NCBI GenBank assembly: GCA_031459715.1
Contig: JAVKIA010000013.1
Location: 1-64,000 of the forward strand
DNA length: 64,000 nt
Direction of reading: 5' to 3'
DNA from: Armatimonadota bacterium
Lineage (GTDB): Bacteria; Sysuimicrobiota; Sysuimicrobiia; Sysuimicrobiales; Humicultoraceae
In this document: positions 1 to 8,215 of the stretch, one piece after another
Position numbering within the stretch: the first letter of the stretch is position 1
Layout: each line of letters begins with the position of its first letter
Program-made: the position numbers and the translations under genes
The notes under the pieces: generated by a model
Database searches by the model: none
The model's input: only the letters and a program-made list of their open reading frames with translations
What the model was told of the DNA's origin: nothing

Positions 1-1
1 T

Positions 2-130
2 GATCCGGCCGCCCACGCTGGCGAGAGGCCGGAGGCGGGAATGGGAGGCACGGGCGAGCCCGGGGGCATGAGCGGGGCGGACGACTATACCGGGCCGCTC
101 TGGTCGAGTTCGGAGGAAGAGGAAGGCTAG
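2..130 (+). CDS. C-terminal end of an unidentified protein (partial)
   Basis: An open frame enters from the left edge and stops at the TAG at 128-130, giving about 42 residues. The peptide is rich in Gly, Pro and Glu and ends in a strongly acidic tail (SSSEEEEG), which looks like a disordered C-terminus. No domain is visible, so the parent protein cannot be named. About 157 bases separate it from the next gene on the same strand. Confidence 0.35.
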   Translation, partial: DPAAHAGERPEAGMGGTGEPGGMSGADDYTGPLWSSSEEEEG

Positions 131-287
131 AGCCCGCTGCGCCCGTGGGGAGGTCCGCCGGGCCATCCGGCCCCGGCGGCCTCCGCCCAAGGGGCACTGC
201 GCTTTGCTGGCAGGGTGCTCCCCAGGGCCACACGGGATCCGGGGGAGCAGTCCCCAAGCGGGTGCCGCAGCGACTGGAGGGATAGCG

Positions 288-701
288 ATGCCGGACAAGG
301 TCCGCACGGTGGACTATTACTACATCGACGTGCCCGACAGGCCGGGAGAGGGCGCGCGCATTCTTGCCCACCTGAAGAAGTCCCGGGTCAACCTGCTGGC
401 GGTGCACGCCTTCCCGCATGGCCGGCGCACGCAGGTGGACTTCGTCCCCGCCAACGCGGCGAGGTTCAGGGCCGCGGCCCGCGCCGCCGGCTGGAAGGTG
501 GTCGGTCCGAAGAAGGCCTTCGTCATCCAGGGCAACGATCGGGTCGGCGCCCTGGTGGACTACTTCACCCGCCTGGGGGCAGCGAAGATTAACGTCACCG
601 CCACCGACGCCCTGGCCGCCGGCGGCGGGCGGTTCGGCGCCATCCTCTGGGTGAAGGCCCGTGACGTGAACCGCGCGGGGAAGGTACTGGGCGTGCGCTG
701 A
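288..701 (+). CDS. tandem ACT-domain protein
   Basis: A 137-residue cytoplasmic protein built of two ACT-like ligand-binding halves. The first covers about residues 5-60 (YYIDVPDRPGEGARIL is the usual strand-helix opening); the second covers about 75-130 (FVIQGNDRVGALVDYF). Stand-alone ACT proteins bind amino acids or similar ligands and act as sensors, but the ligand is unknown here. The ATG at 288 is preferred over the upstream in-frame ATG-less extension starting near 204 because a GGAGGG sequence lies about 8 bases upstream and the domain begins at once. It converges on glpK with a 38-base gap and is probably unrelated to glycerol metabolism. Confidence 0.8.
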   Translation: MPDKVRTVDYYYIDVPDRPGEGARILAHLKKSRVNLLAVHAFPHGRRTQVDFVPANAARFRAAARAAGWKVVGPKKAFVIQGNDRVGALVDYFTRLGAAKINVTATDALAAGGGRFGAILWVKARDVNRAGKVLGVR

Positions 702-739
702 GGACGGGGATCGATGCAGTCGCCAGGGAGGGCTTGGGC

Positions 740-2266
740 TCACGGCGCCGAAGGTCGCTCCACCCACTCCCGGCTGCGCTGCACCGCCCTCCTCCACCCC
801 CGGTAGCCGGCTTCGCGCCGCTCCGTGGACCAGCGGGGCTCGAAGATGCGATCCCCGCGCCAGTTGGCGCGCAGGTCTTCCAGCCCGCCCCAGAACCCCG
901 TGGCCAGCCCCGCCATGTAGGCGGCGCCCAGGGCCGTGGTCTCGCTCACCGTGGGACGCACCACGGGCACCCCCAGGATGTCCGCCTGGAGCTGCATCAG
1001 GAAGTCGTTGCGCACGGCCCCGCCATCTACCTTGAGCGCAGCCAGCTTGAATCCGGCGTCCCGCTCCATAGCCTCCACCACCTCGCGGGTCTGGTAGCAG
1101 ATGGCTTCCAGGGTGGCGCGGACCAGGTGGCGCCGGTCGGTGTAGCGGGTCAGCCCCACGATCACCCCGCGGGCGTACATGTCCCAGTGCGGCGCGAACA
1201 GCCCGGAGAAGGCGGGCACGAAGTAGACGCCCCCGGTATCCTCCACCGACCCAGCAACAGCTTCGCTCTCCGCCGCCGTGGCGATCAGCCCCAGGTTGTC
1301 CCGCAGCCACTGCACCGCAGCCCCGGTGATGGCGATGGACCCCTCCAGGGCGTACGCCCGCTGCCTCCGGCCCAGGCTGTAGGCGGCGGTGGTCAGCAGG
1401 CCGCTCCCCGAGGGGACGATCCGCTGGCCGGTGTTCATCAGCAGGAAGTTGCCGGTACCGTAGGTGTTCTTGGTCTCTCCGGGGTCGTAGCAGGTCTGGC
1501 CGACCAGTGCCGCCTGCTGGTCGCCCAGGTCGCCACAGACCGCCACCTCCCCGCCGGCTGGCCCGTCGGAGCGCGTAGTCCCGTAGAGGTCGCTGGAGGG
1601 CCGGATGGCCGGGAGGCAGCTTCGGGAGATGCCCAGGTAGCGGAGGACTTCGTCGTCCCAGTCCAGGGCGGCCAGGTCCATGAGCATGGTCCGTGAGGCG
1701 TTGGTGCAGTCGGTGACATGCACGCCGCCCTTCGGACCGCCGGTGAGCCACCAGATCAGCCAGGTGTCCACGGTGCCGAACAGCGCCGCCCCGCGCTCCG
1801 CCAGGGTGCGCGCCCCCGGGACGTGCCCCAGGATCCAGGCCAGCTTGGGGCCGGAGAAGTACGTGGCGCTGACCAGGCCGGTGTGCTGCCGCAGGTAGGG
1901 CTCGAAGCCGTCGTCGATGATCCGCTGGCAGATCTCCCGCGTGCGCGTGTCCTGCCAGACGATGGCGTTGCAAAGGGGCGCGCCGCTTCGGCGGTCCCAC
2001 AGCAGCGTGGTCTCCCGCTGGTTGGTGATGCCCAGGCCGCAGAGCTGTGCGGGTCTGACGCCGCCCTGCGCCAGGGCCTGGCGCAGGACCGCACCGGCGT
2101 TCTCCCAGATCTCCAGCGGGTCGTGCTCCACCCAGCCTGGCTGGGGGTAGATCTGCCGGTGCTCGCGGTAGGCGGTGGCCCACACCCGCCCGTCGTGGGT
2201 GAAGAGGATGCAGCGGGTACCGGTCGTCCCCTGATCCAGTGCTGCTGCGTAGCTCTGCTCAGCCAC
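740..2266 (-). CDS. glpK: glycerol kinase
   Basis: Converts glycerol and ATP to G3P in the cytoplasm. The 508-residue protein has the full FGGY kinase layout: phosphate loop DQGTTGTR at 11-18, then [12 protein letters not shown], the AIVWQDTRT segment, [21 protein letters not shown], the YGTGNF adenosine region and the C-terminal [13 protein letters not shown]. The length matches the family. A GTG at 2266 lies 4 bases after AGGAGGT and is the preferred start; another GTG at 2272 overlaps that ribosome site. It is the second gene after glpD with a 50-base gap, so it should share the glpD leader and its GlpP control. No glycerol facilitator gene is in the window. Confidence 0.96.
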   Translation of the reverse strand: MAEQSYAAALDQGTTGTRCILFTHDGRVWATAYREHRQIYPQPGWVEHDPLEIWENAGAVLRQALAQGGVRPAQLCGLGITNQRETTLLWDRRSGAPLCNAIVWQDTRTREICQRIIDDGFEPYLRQHTGLVSATYFSGPKLAWILGHVPGARTLAERGAALFGTVDTWLIWWLTGGPKGGVHVTDCTNASRTMLMDLAALDWDDEVLRYLGISRSCLPAIRPSSDLYGTTRSDGPAGGEVAVCGDLGDQQAALVGQTCYDPGETKNTYGTGNFLLMNTGQRIVPSGSGLLTTAAYSLGRRQRAYALEGSIAITGAAVQWLRDNLGLIATAAESEAVAGSVEDTGGVYFVPAFSGLFAPHWDMYARGVIVGLTRYTDRRHLVRATLEAICYQTREVVEAMERDAGFKLAALKVDGGAVRNDFLMQLQADILGVPVVRPTVSETTALGAAYMAGLATGFWGGLEDLRANWRGDRIFEPRWSTERREAGYRGWRRAVQRSREWVERPSAP

Positions 2267-2316
2267 GTACACCTCCTGGTGCCTGCCTGAACGCGGACGT
2301 CATGCTGCCCCACCCC

Positions 2317-3963
2317 TCAGGCGAGCGCCGCGAGCCCTTCCCGCTCGCGGTACACCGTCGCCTCCCACTGTTCCCACTGGCGGCTGCGTTCGTCAGCACT
2401 CCACCCCAGCTCGGCAGCCATCAGTGCGCTGACCCGGTCCACCACACCTTTCCCGGCGTCTTCGGCCAGCACGCTCAGGCGGGTGCGCAGGAACATTACG
2501 TCGGCTAGCGTCACTGCCATCTCCTGGCGACAGGCGTAGGCCACCTCCGCCGCCAGGACGGGCAGGTCGTCGACCAGGGGGCGCAGCAGGGTGGGCTCTG
2601 CCCCGCCCAGGGCCAGGATCTCCGTCGACGTGCCGCCGTAGGAGCGCAGCAGATGCCGTTGCTGCTCCGCCGCCAGCCCGCTGCCTGCCAGAGCCTGGCG
2701 GGCCTCAGCCAGCCGCTCTGTCCCGGCAAGAGGGAGGGTGGCGGTGCGGCAGGGACGGCCTCCCCCGTCGCGACGTGCCAGCAGGTCCACGGTGTCCTCG
2801 GCCATCTGCCGGTAGGTGGTCAGCTTCCCGCCGATGATGCTCACCAGGCCGCGGGGAGACTCCACGACGGCATGCCGGCGGGAGAGGTCGGCGACGCGCC
2901 CGCCACCTGCTTCCACCAGCGGCCGCAGGCCTGCGCAGGCGCCGACCACATCTGCGCTCTCCACCCGGCGCAGGTACAGCCGGGCGTGGCGCAGGAGGTA
3001 GGCCACCTCCTCCCGGGAGGCCGCCGGCGCCTCCAGCGGTCCTGTGTACGGATCGTCGGTGGTCCCCAGCAGGGCGCGCCCTCCCCAGGGCACCACAAAG
3101 GCGATCCGCCCGTCCTCAGTCTCTGGCAGGATGAGGGCCACCTGGGCGCCGAGGACCTCCCGGCGCAGCACCAGGTGCACGCCCTTGCTGGGCCGGAGGC
3201 GAAAGGAGGGCCGGTCGTCCAGGGCGGCCACCTCCTTCGCCCACACGCCGGTGGCGTTAACCACGTGGCGGGCGCGGACCACCACGCTGCGCCCGGTGAG
3301 CCGGTCCTCGACCACTGCACCAGCCACCCGGCCCCGGTCGTGCAGTAGCGACACCGCACGGGCGTAGTTCACCGTCACGGCACCAAACCGTCGCGCCGTG
3401 GCCAGGACGGCGTGGGTCAGCCGCACGTCGTCGGCCGCAGCGTCGTATAGGAGGAAGGCGGTCTGCAGGCGGTCCGTCCGCAGGGCCGGCACCAGTGCGG
3501 CTGCCTCTGCGGCGGTCAGCCGGCGGTGACGCAGCCGGTCCGCCCGGGCAAGCCGGTCGTAGCCCCACAGGACCAGGCCGACGGCAGGCGCCGTCCAGCC
3601 GCGCAGGGGCGGCGGCAGATGCAGACCGACTGGCCGGGCCATGCGGCTGTACAGAGGCAGCAGGAAGGGCTGCGGCTGGACCAGGTGAGGGGCCAGCTGC
3701 AGCAGGCGCCCTCGTTCGCGCAGCGCCTCCGCCACCAGCCCCAGCTCGGCGCGGGCCAGGTAGCGCAGGCCGCCGTGGACCAGCTTGGTGGAACGGCTGC
3801 TGGTTCCGCTGGCGAAGTCAGCCTGCTCCACCAGCCCGACGCGGTACCCGCGGGTGGCCGCGTCCAGAGCCACCCCCGCGCCGGTGATGCCGCCCCCAAT
3901 CACCAGCACGTCCACTCCGGCAGCGAGCCTGACCAGATGGTCACCGCGAGCGGTGAGGGCCAT
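2317..3963 (-). CDS. glpD: FAD-dependent glycerol-3-phosphate dehydrogenase
   Basis: Oxidises G3P to dihydroxyacetone phosphate at the membrane, passing electrons to quinone. The 548-residue protein starts with a classic FAD fold (VLVIGGGITGAG near 19-30), followed by the family signature SRSTKLVHGGLRYL, a central DAO domain and the GlpD C-terminal domain. The start at ATG 3963 is favoured: the longer frame from 4005 would begin inside the U-tract of the leader terminator and has no ribosome site, while 3963 has GGGAGC about 11 bases upstream. It is first in a glpD-glpK operon and divergent from glpP. Expression is expected to depend on the leader element at 4006-4071. Confidence 0.96.
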   Translation of the reverse strand: MALTARGDHLVRLAAGVDVLVIGGGITGAGVALDAATRGYRVGLVEQADFASGTSSRSTKLVHGGLRYLARAELGLVAEALRERGRLLQLAPHLVQPQPFLLPLYSRMARPVGLHLPPPLRGWTAPAVGLVLWGYDRLARADRLRHRRLTAAEAAALVPALRTDRLQTAFLLYDAAADDVRLTHAVLATARRFGAVTVNYARAVSLLHDRGRVAGAVVEDRLTGRSVVVRARHVVNATGVWAKEVAALDDRPSFRLRPSKGVHLVLRREVLGAQVALILPETEDGRIAFVVPWGGRALLGTTDDPYTGPLEAPAASREEVAYLLRHARLYLRRVESADVVGACAGLRPLVEAGGGRVADLSRRHAVVESPRGLVSIIGGKLTTYRQMAEDTVDLLARRDGGGRPCRTATLPLAGTERLAEARQALAGSGLAAEQQRHLLRSYGGTSTEILALGGAEPTLLRPLVDDLPVLAAEVAYACRQEMAVTLADVMFLRTRLSVLAEDAGKGVVDRVSALMAAELGWSADERSRQWEQWEATVYREREGLAALA

Positions 3964-4005
3964 GGTCTGTGTGCGCTCCCATGCAGGTACCGACCAGGCG
4001 TGCAT

Positions 4006-4071
4006 GAAAAAGCCCTGCCGGCTGGACTGCCTGGCAGCCGGCAGGACTTTCTCCGCAGCTCCATCCTGCCA
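4006..4071 (-). promoter_or_regulatory. GlpP-type antiterminator/terminator leader of glpD-glpK
   Basis: Read on the minus strand, TGGCAGGAT (4071-4063) can pair with GTCCTGCCG (4047-4039), leaving a 15-nt loop GGAGCTGCGGAGAAA. The 3' arm of that hairpin is also the 5' arm of a perfect 11-bp terminator stem CCTGCCGGCTG / CAGCCGGCAGG (4045-4035 with 4024-4014), followed by GCTTTTTC. The two folds exclude each other. The same arrangement precedes both ugpB genes. B. subtilis GlpP is known to relieve termination in the glpD leader; that GlpP binds this loop is inference. Confidence 0.85.
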
Positions 4072-4175
4072 CGCCCGGGGCTACACGCTGCCGAATCCTT
4101 TCTACCCGGCGCGCGGCCTCTCCTGCCCGGCCGGGCACAGGAGCGTCCCACGCCGGCCGAGAACTCAGCTGTGCT

Positions 4176-4778
4176 GTGACCTCCCCTCAGGATCCCTGGA
4201 GCCCGCTGCGCACCCGCCCGATTATCGCGGCGATTCGCACCGACGCCGTCGTGCCCGCGGCCATGGCCGCGCCGGTGGCGACGGCCTTCCTCCTCACCGG
4301 AAGTGTCGTCTCCCTTCCCGGTTTGGTGGGGCGCCTGGTCCAGTCGGGCAAGCAGGTGCTGGTGCACCTGGACCTCACCGAAGGCCTATCGGCGGACCGC
4401 GCGGCCGTGCAGTTCGTCCGCTCCATCCCCGGGATCGCCGGCATCATCACCACCCGCGGCCACCTCATCCACGCCGCGCGTCAGGAGGGGCTGCTGGCGG
4501 TGCTGCGGGTCTTCATGCTGGATTCAGCCTCCCTGGACACCGCTGCGAAGATGATGCGCTCCTGCGCTCCGGATGCGGTGGAGATCCTGCCCGGCCTGAT
4601 ATACCCGGCGCTCTCCGCCCAAATCCGCACCTGGAACATCCCGGTAATCGCCGGGGGGTTCATCCGCACGCGGGAGGAAGTACAGGCCGTCCTGCGCGCG
4701 GGAGCGCTGGCCATCTCCACCAGCACCCGCAACCTGTGGGCCCTGGATCTGACCGCCGGGAAGGCAGCCCCCGGCTAG
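4176..4778 (+). CDS. glpP: glycerol-3-phosphate responsive antiterminator
   Basis: A 200-residue cytoplasmic TIM-barrel-like RNA-binding regulator. In B. subtilis GlpP binds G3P and the leader mRNA of glp genes to prevent early termination. Family landmarks are present: the PIIAAIRTDA opening, VLVHLDLTEGLSADRAAVQF, GIITTRGHLI, VEILPGLIYP and PVIAGGFIRTREEVQAVL followed by STSTRNLW. The start is a GTG at 4176 with a weak ribosome site. It is transcribed away from glpD, and three candidate target leaders lie within 5 kb (4006-4071, 4899-4965 and 9157-9222). It is the natural regulator of the whole G3P locus. Confidence 0.93.
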   Translation: MTSPQDPWSPLRTRPIIAAIRTDAVVPAAMAAPVATAFLLTGSVVSLPGLVGRLVQSGKQVLVHLDLTEGLSADRAAVQFVRSIPGIAGIITTRGHLIHAARQEGLLAVLRVFMLDSASLDTAAKMMRSCAPDAVEILPGLIYPALSAQIRTWNIPVIAGGFIRTREEVQAVLRAGALAISTSTRNLWALDLTAGKAAPG

Positions 4779-4871
4779 GGCCCCAAGAATCGAGCCCCTT
4801 TATCATCATCCCCTGCTGTGCGCTGCTGGGGCTGCGCTGGAGGCTGGCCAGAGCCCTCGCTCCGTGTTATT

Positions 4872-4877
4872 TATAAG
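4872..4877 (+). promoter_or_regulatory. probable -10 box of the first ugp operon
   Basis: TATAAG sits in a short AT-rich patch and aligns with the TATAAG at 9129-9134 upstream of the second ugp operon; in both, the shared leader begins within about 15 bases. No convincing -35 is seen at the correct spacing here, so the element may be activator-dependent or weak. Confidence 0.5.
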
Positions 4878-4898
4878 ACGGTAGACAATCTGCGGCTG

Positions 4899-4965
4899 TG
4901 GTGGGACAGAGATTCGGAGAGAGTCCTGCCGGCGTGGAGTTGGGCCGGCGGGATTTGTTCTTAAA
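4899..4965 (+). promoter_or_regulatory. GlpP-type antiterminator/terminator leader of ugp operon 1
   Basis: TGGTGGGAC (4899-4907) can pair with GTCCTGCCG (4923-4931) around a 15-nt loop AGAGATTCGGAGAGA. The competing terminator pairs CCTGCCGGC (4925-4933) with GCCGGCGGG (4944-4952), followed by ATTTGTTCTT. Loop and terminator arm match the glpD leader. Just downstream a good ribosome site precedes only a 4-codon reading frame, ATG GCG ATC GCA TGA (4973-4987), before the real ugpB start at 5062; in the second ugp copy the equivalent site starts ugpB itself. Confidence 0.82.
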
Positions 4966-5061
4966 GGGGGTGATGGCGATCGCATGACGGGCGTATGGGG
5001 CGTACGCACGGGCTGGACCTCTCTTGCCACACGCTTGCGACGCAAGAAAGGGGGTGGAACC

Positions 5062-6378
5062 GTGAAGTTGGGGCGTGCAGGACTAATGCTGATGGCGATG
5101 CTGGCACTGCTCTCCGCCGGCGGTGCGGCCTACGCCCAGGGCCCTGTAAAGATTACCCTCTGGCATGCCATGGGCGGGGCGCGATATGAAGCGATCACCA
5201 AGGGTATCGCCGAAGGGTTCAACCGGGCCTATCCCAACTACACGCTGGAGCCTCTCTTTACCGGTAGCTACGCGGAGACGCTGACGAAGGCCATCGCCGC
5301 TATCCGGGCAGGCAATCCGCCGCACATCGTCCAGGTCTATGAGGTGGGAACCCAGACGATGATCGACAGCGGTGCCATCATCCCGGTGACCGACCTCGTC
5401 CCGCCCGGGGAGATCAATTTCGCGGACTATATCGATCCGATCCTCAAGTATTACACCGTGCGAGGGAAACTGTACTCAATGCCGTTCAACTCCTCCACGG
5501 CCATCCTCTATTACAACAAGGATATCTTCCGCAAGGCTGGACTGGATCCAGAGCGACCGCCTCAGACCTTTGACGAGCTGGAGCAGATGGGTCGGCAGAT
5601 CCTGCGCAGTGGTGTGGCGCGCGGTGCCGTCACCTTCGGGTGGCCCGCCTGGATCTTCGAGCAAATGTTTGCCTACCACAACAAGTACTACGCCAACAAC
5701 GAGAACGGCCGAGCGGCGCGTGCGTCAAAGGTCCTCTTCGATCAACCCTTCGGCGTCTATCTGGCTTCTCGCTGGGCGACGTGGGCCAGGGAAGGACTGC
5801 TCGTGTACGGCGGCCGAGAGTACGCGCCCAATCGGGCGTTCCTCGCGGGCGAAGTGGCGATGCTGATGCAGTCGACCTCGCAGGTCAGCACCATCGAGCG
5901 CGGGGCCAAGTTTGCGGTGGGCACGGCCTTCCTACCACGCATTCCCGGACAGCCTCGCGGCAAGTCGGTGATCGGTGGAGCGTCGCTATGGGTGTTGAAA
6001 GGACGCGGGCGTTCCAGGAGCGAACTGGATGCCATCGTGGCCTTCTTCAAGTACCTGAACCAGCCGACCCAGACGGCGCAATGGCACCGCGATACGGGAT
6101 ACTTCCCGGCCACGCAATCTGCGGTCAGGCTGCTGGAGTCCGAGGGCTGGTTTGCCAAGAACCCCAACTTCCTGACTGCATTTAAGCAGATCCAGCTCGG
6201 CCCGGACACCGGAGCGACCCGGGGCGTGTTGCTGGGGAATTTCGTCCAGATCCGCGACATCACCGACACCATGCTGGAGCGAATCTTCAGCGGCCGGATG
6301 ACTCCGGCAGAAGCGGTGCGCCTGGCAGCAGATGAAGCCAACAAGGTGCTGGACGAGTACCTCAAGACCTACAAGTAG
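5062..6378 (+). CDS. ugpB: UgpB-type glycerol-3-phosphate binding protein, copy 1
   Basis: Extracytoplasmic solute-binding protein of a carbohydrate-family ABC importer. The GTG at 5062 follows AAGGGGGTGG and opens a signal peptide (KLGRAGLMLMAMLALL, cleavage near AYAQ). The mature part tracks UgpB closely: ITLWHAMGG, IVQVYEVGTQTM (the conserved Glu), PFNSSTAILYYNKD, the GWPAW tryptophan pair, IIGG-like VIGGASLW, WHRDTGYFPAT and LLGNFVQIR near the end. These segments correspond to G3P or glycerophosphodiester contacts in UgpB. The gene has visibly lower GC than copy 2 (9235). It heads a B-A-E operon behind the GlpP-type leader. The exact ligand could differ from copy 2. Confidence 0.88.
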   Translation: MKLGRAGLMLMAMLALLSAGGAAYAQGPVKITLWHAMGGARYEAITKGIAEGFNRAYPNYTLEPLFTGSYAETLTKAIAAIRAGNPPHIVQVYEVGTQTMIDSGAIIPVTDLVPPGEINFADYIDPILKYYTVRGKLYSMPFNSSTAILYYNKDIFRKAGLDPERPPQTFDELEQMGRQILRSGVARGAVTFGWPAWIFEQMFAYHNKYYANNENGRAARASKVLFDQPFGVYLASRWATWAREGLLVYGGREYAPNRAFLAGEVAMLMQSTSQVSTIERGAKFAVGTAFLPRIPGQPRGKSVIGGASLWVLKGRGRSRSELDAIVAFFKYLNQPTQTAQWHRDTGYFPATQSAVRLLESEGWFAKNPNFLTAFKQIQLGPDTGATRGVLLGNFVQIRDITDTMLERIFSGRMTPAEAVRLAADEANKVLDEYLKTYK

Positions 6379-6434
6379 CAGGGCCGTCGGCCCCATGGAC
6401 TGCGGCCAGCGGCCTGCTCCTGGCTGGTGAGAGC

Positions 6435-7316
6435 GTGGAAGGGCATTTCCCCGATCGCGGCTTGCCCTATCTGTTGGTGGCGCCGTCTGTGGCTATAGTT
6501 CTAATTTTCCTGCTGATCCCCTCGGGAGAGGCTCTCCTCCAGAGCCTCTCCCGCATCAACCCCTTCACCGGAGCGGGGAGATTCGTAGGCCTGGAGAACT
6601 TCACCAGCCTGCTGGCCTCGGAGGAGTACCGTCACAGCATCCGGGTTAGCGTCCTGTTCACGGCTGGCACGGTGCTGCTCAGCCTGAGCGCGTCACTGGC
6701 CATGGCGGCGCTGGTGAACCGGAGCCTGCGGGGAATTGGCATCTACCGGACAGCCCTCATCTGGCCGTATGCACTCTCCCCTGCCGTGGCTGGAACCATC
6801 TGGGCACTGCTCTTTGAGCCCTCCACGGGCCTCATCACTTTCGCGCTGCGCGAGATGACGGGCGCAGCGCCCAACTGGATGATGAGCGGTAGCCTGGCCC
6901 TCCTGGTCGTTATCCTGGCGGCGGCCTGGAAACTCCTCGGCTACAACATCATGTTCTTCTTGGCCGGCCTGCAGGCGGTGCCGGAAGAGCTGGCGGAGGC
7001 GGCCGCGGTTGATGGCGCCTCAGCCTGGCACCGCTTCTGGGCGGTGACATTTCCCTTGCTGTCGCCGGTGACATTCTTCCTGCTCATCACTAACTCCCTG
7101 TATGCCTTCTTTGAAGTCTTCGGGCTGATCGACGTGTTGACACAGGGCGGGCCGGCCCGTGCCACCGACGTCCTGGTGTACAAGCTCTACCGGGATGGGT
7201 TCGTCAGTATCAACTGGGGTCAGGCTTCAGCACAGTCGGTGCTCCTCTTTGTCCTGGTGGCTGCGCTCACTGTGCTCCAGTTCCGCTACGCCGGGCGGAG
7301 GGTCTTCTACACGTGA
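6435..7316 (+). CDS. ugpA: UgpA-type ABC permease, copy 1
   Basis: Inner-membrane permease of 293 residues with six predicted helices, beginning PYLLVAPSVAIVLIFLLIP. The cytoplasmic EAA loop (ELAEAAAVDGASAWHRFW) that docks the ATPase is intact. It starts with GTG at 6435 behind GGTGAG, 56 bases after ugpB. The pair partner ugpE follows with a GTGA overlap, so the two permease halves should be made together. No UgpC/MsmK-type ATPase gene lies in either ugp operon; the importer must use an ATPase encoded elsewhere, as several carbohydrate importers do. Confidence 0.9.
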   Translation: MEGHFPDRGLPYLLVAPSVAIVLIFLLIPSGEALLQSLSRINPFTGAGRFVGLENFTSLLASEEYRHSIRVSVLFTAGTVLLSLSASLAMAALVNRSLRGIGIYRTALIWPYALSPAVAGTIWALLFEPSTGLITFALREMTGAAPNWMMSGSLALLVVILAAAWKLLGYNIMFFLAGLQAVPEELAEAAAVDGASAWHRFWAVTFPLLSPVTFFLLITNSLYAFFEVFGLIDVLTQGGPARATDVLVYKLYRDGFVSINWGQASAQSVLLFVLVAALTVLQFRYAGRRVFYT

Positions 7317-8209
7317 GTGCAGTGGGAGACAAGGTGGCTACAGGTGCTCTGCCCCTGCGGAGAGCTGCTTACCACCCGCTGCGGCTCCTTCGGGTCGCAC
7401 GCCTGATCCTGCTGCACTTGCTGCTCATCATAGCGGCACTGGTTGTCATCTTCCCTGTTTACTACGCTATCGTGGTCAGTACCCATACCTTTCAGGAAGT
7501 GTTCAGCTACCCGCCGAAACTGCTTCCGGGGGATGCGCTGCTGGCGAACTACGCCGCCGCGTGGCGGAAAGTGGGCATGGGCAGGCTGCTTCTGAACAGC
7601 ACCGGCATTTCGCTCCTCGTCCCCCTGGGGAAGATCGTGTTTTCCGTGCTCGCGGCGTTTGCCTTCACCTATTTCCGCGGCTTTCGGGCCAGGGGCTTCT
7701 TCTTCGTGCTTATCCTGATCACCCACATGCTGCCCCTGCCGGTGCGCATCGTCCCTACCTACCAGCTCATGCAGCGACTGGGCTGGATCAACACCTATAC
7801 CGCCCTCACCGTCCCATTCTTCGCCAGCGCCACCGGCACCCTCCTATTTCGTCAGTTCTTCCTGACCGTTCCGGCCTCGCTGTCAGAGGCGGCACGCATT
7901 GATGGGGCTGGGCCGCTTCGCTTCCTGCTGCAGATCCTGCTGCCACTTTCCCGCAACAACCTGGCCGCGCTCTTCATGGTGGAGTTTGTGTACATGTGGA
8001 ACCAGTACCTGTGGCCTCTCATCGTCACCACTTCCCACGAGATGCGGGTGGTGCAGATTGGCATCAAGATGCTGGTGGCCACGGACGCCCAGGCGGAATG
8101 GAACGTGATCATGGCTGGCGTCATGATGGCCATGCTTCCCCCGCTGGTGGTGCTGCTGCTCCTGCAACGAAGCTTCGTGCAGAGTATCAGTCTGGGGCAG
8201 GAGAAGTAG
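7313..8209 (+). CDS. ugpE: UgpE-type ABC permease, copy 1
   Basis: Second inner-membrane permease, 298 residues, six helices. A cytoplasmic basic N-terminus leads into LILLHLLLIIAALVVIFPVYYAI; the EAA loop is SLSEAARIDGAGPLRFLLQI and the conserved WNQYLWPL segment is present, typical of MalG/UgpE proteins. The GTG at 7313 overlaps the ugpA stop, showing translational coupling. The gene ends 6 bases from the convergent HAD phosphatase, leaving no room for a classical terminator between them. Confidence 0.9.
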   Translation: MSAVGDKVATGALPLRRAAYHPLRLLRVARLILLHLLLIIAALVVIFPVYYAIVVSTHTFQEVFSYPPKLLPGDALLANYAAAWRKVGMGRLLLNSTGISLLVPLGKIVFSVLAAFAFTYFRGFRARGFFFVLILITHMLPLPVRIVPTYQLMQRLGWINTYTALTVPFFASATGTLLFRQFFLTVPASLSEAARIDGAGPLRFLLQILLPLSRNNLAALFMVEFVYMWNQYLWPLIVTTSHEMRVVQIGIKMLVATDAQAEWNVIMAGVMMAMLPPLVVLLLLQRSFVQSISLGQEK

Positions 8210-8215
8210 GTCGCC

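Noticed and set aside
3963-4005. Longer N-terminus for glpD from ATG 4005
   Set aside because: The ATG lies in the terminator U-tract and has no ribosome site; GlpD proteins normally begin near the 3963 start.
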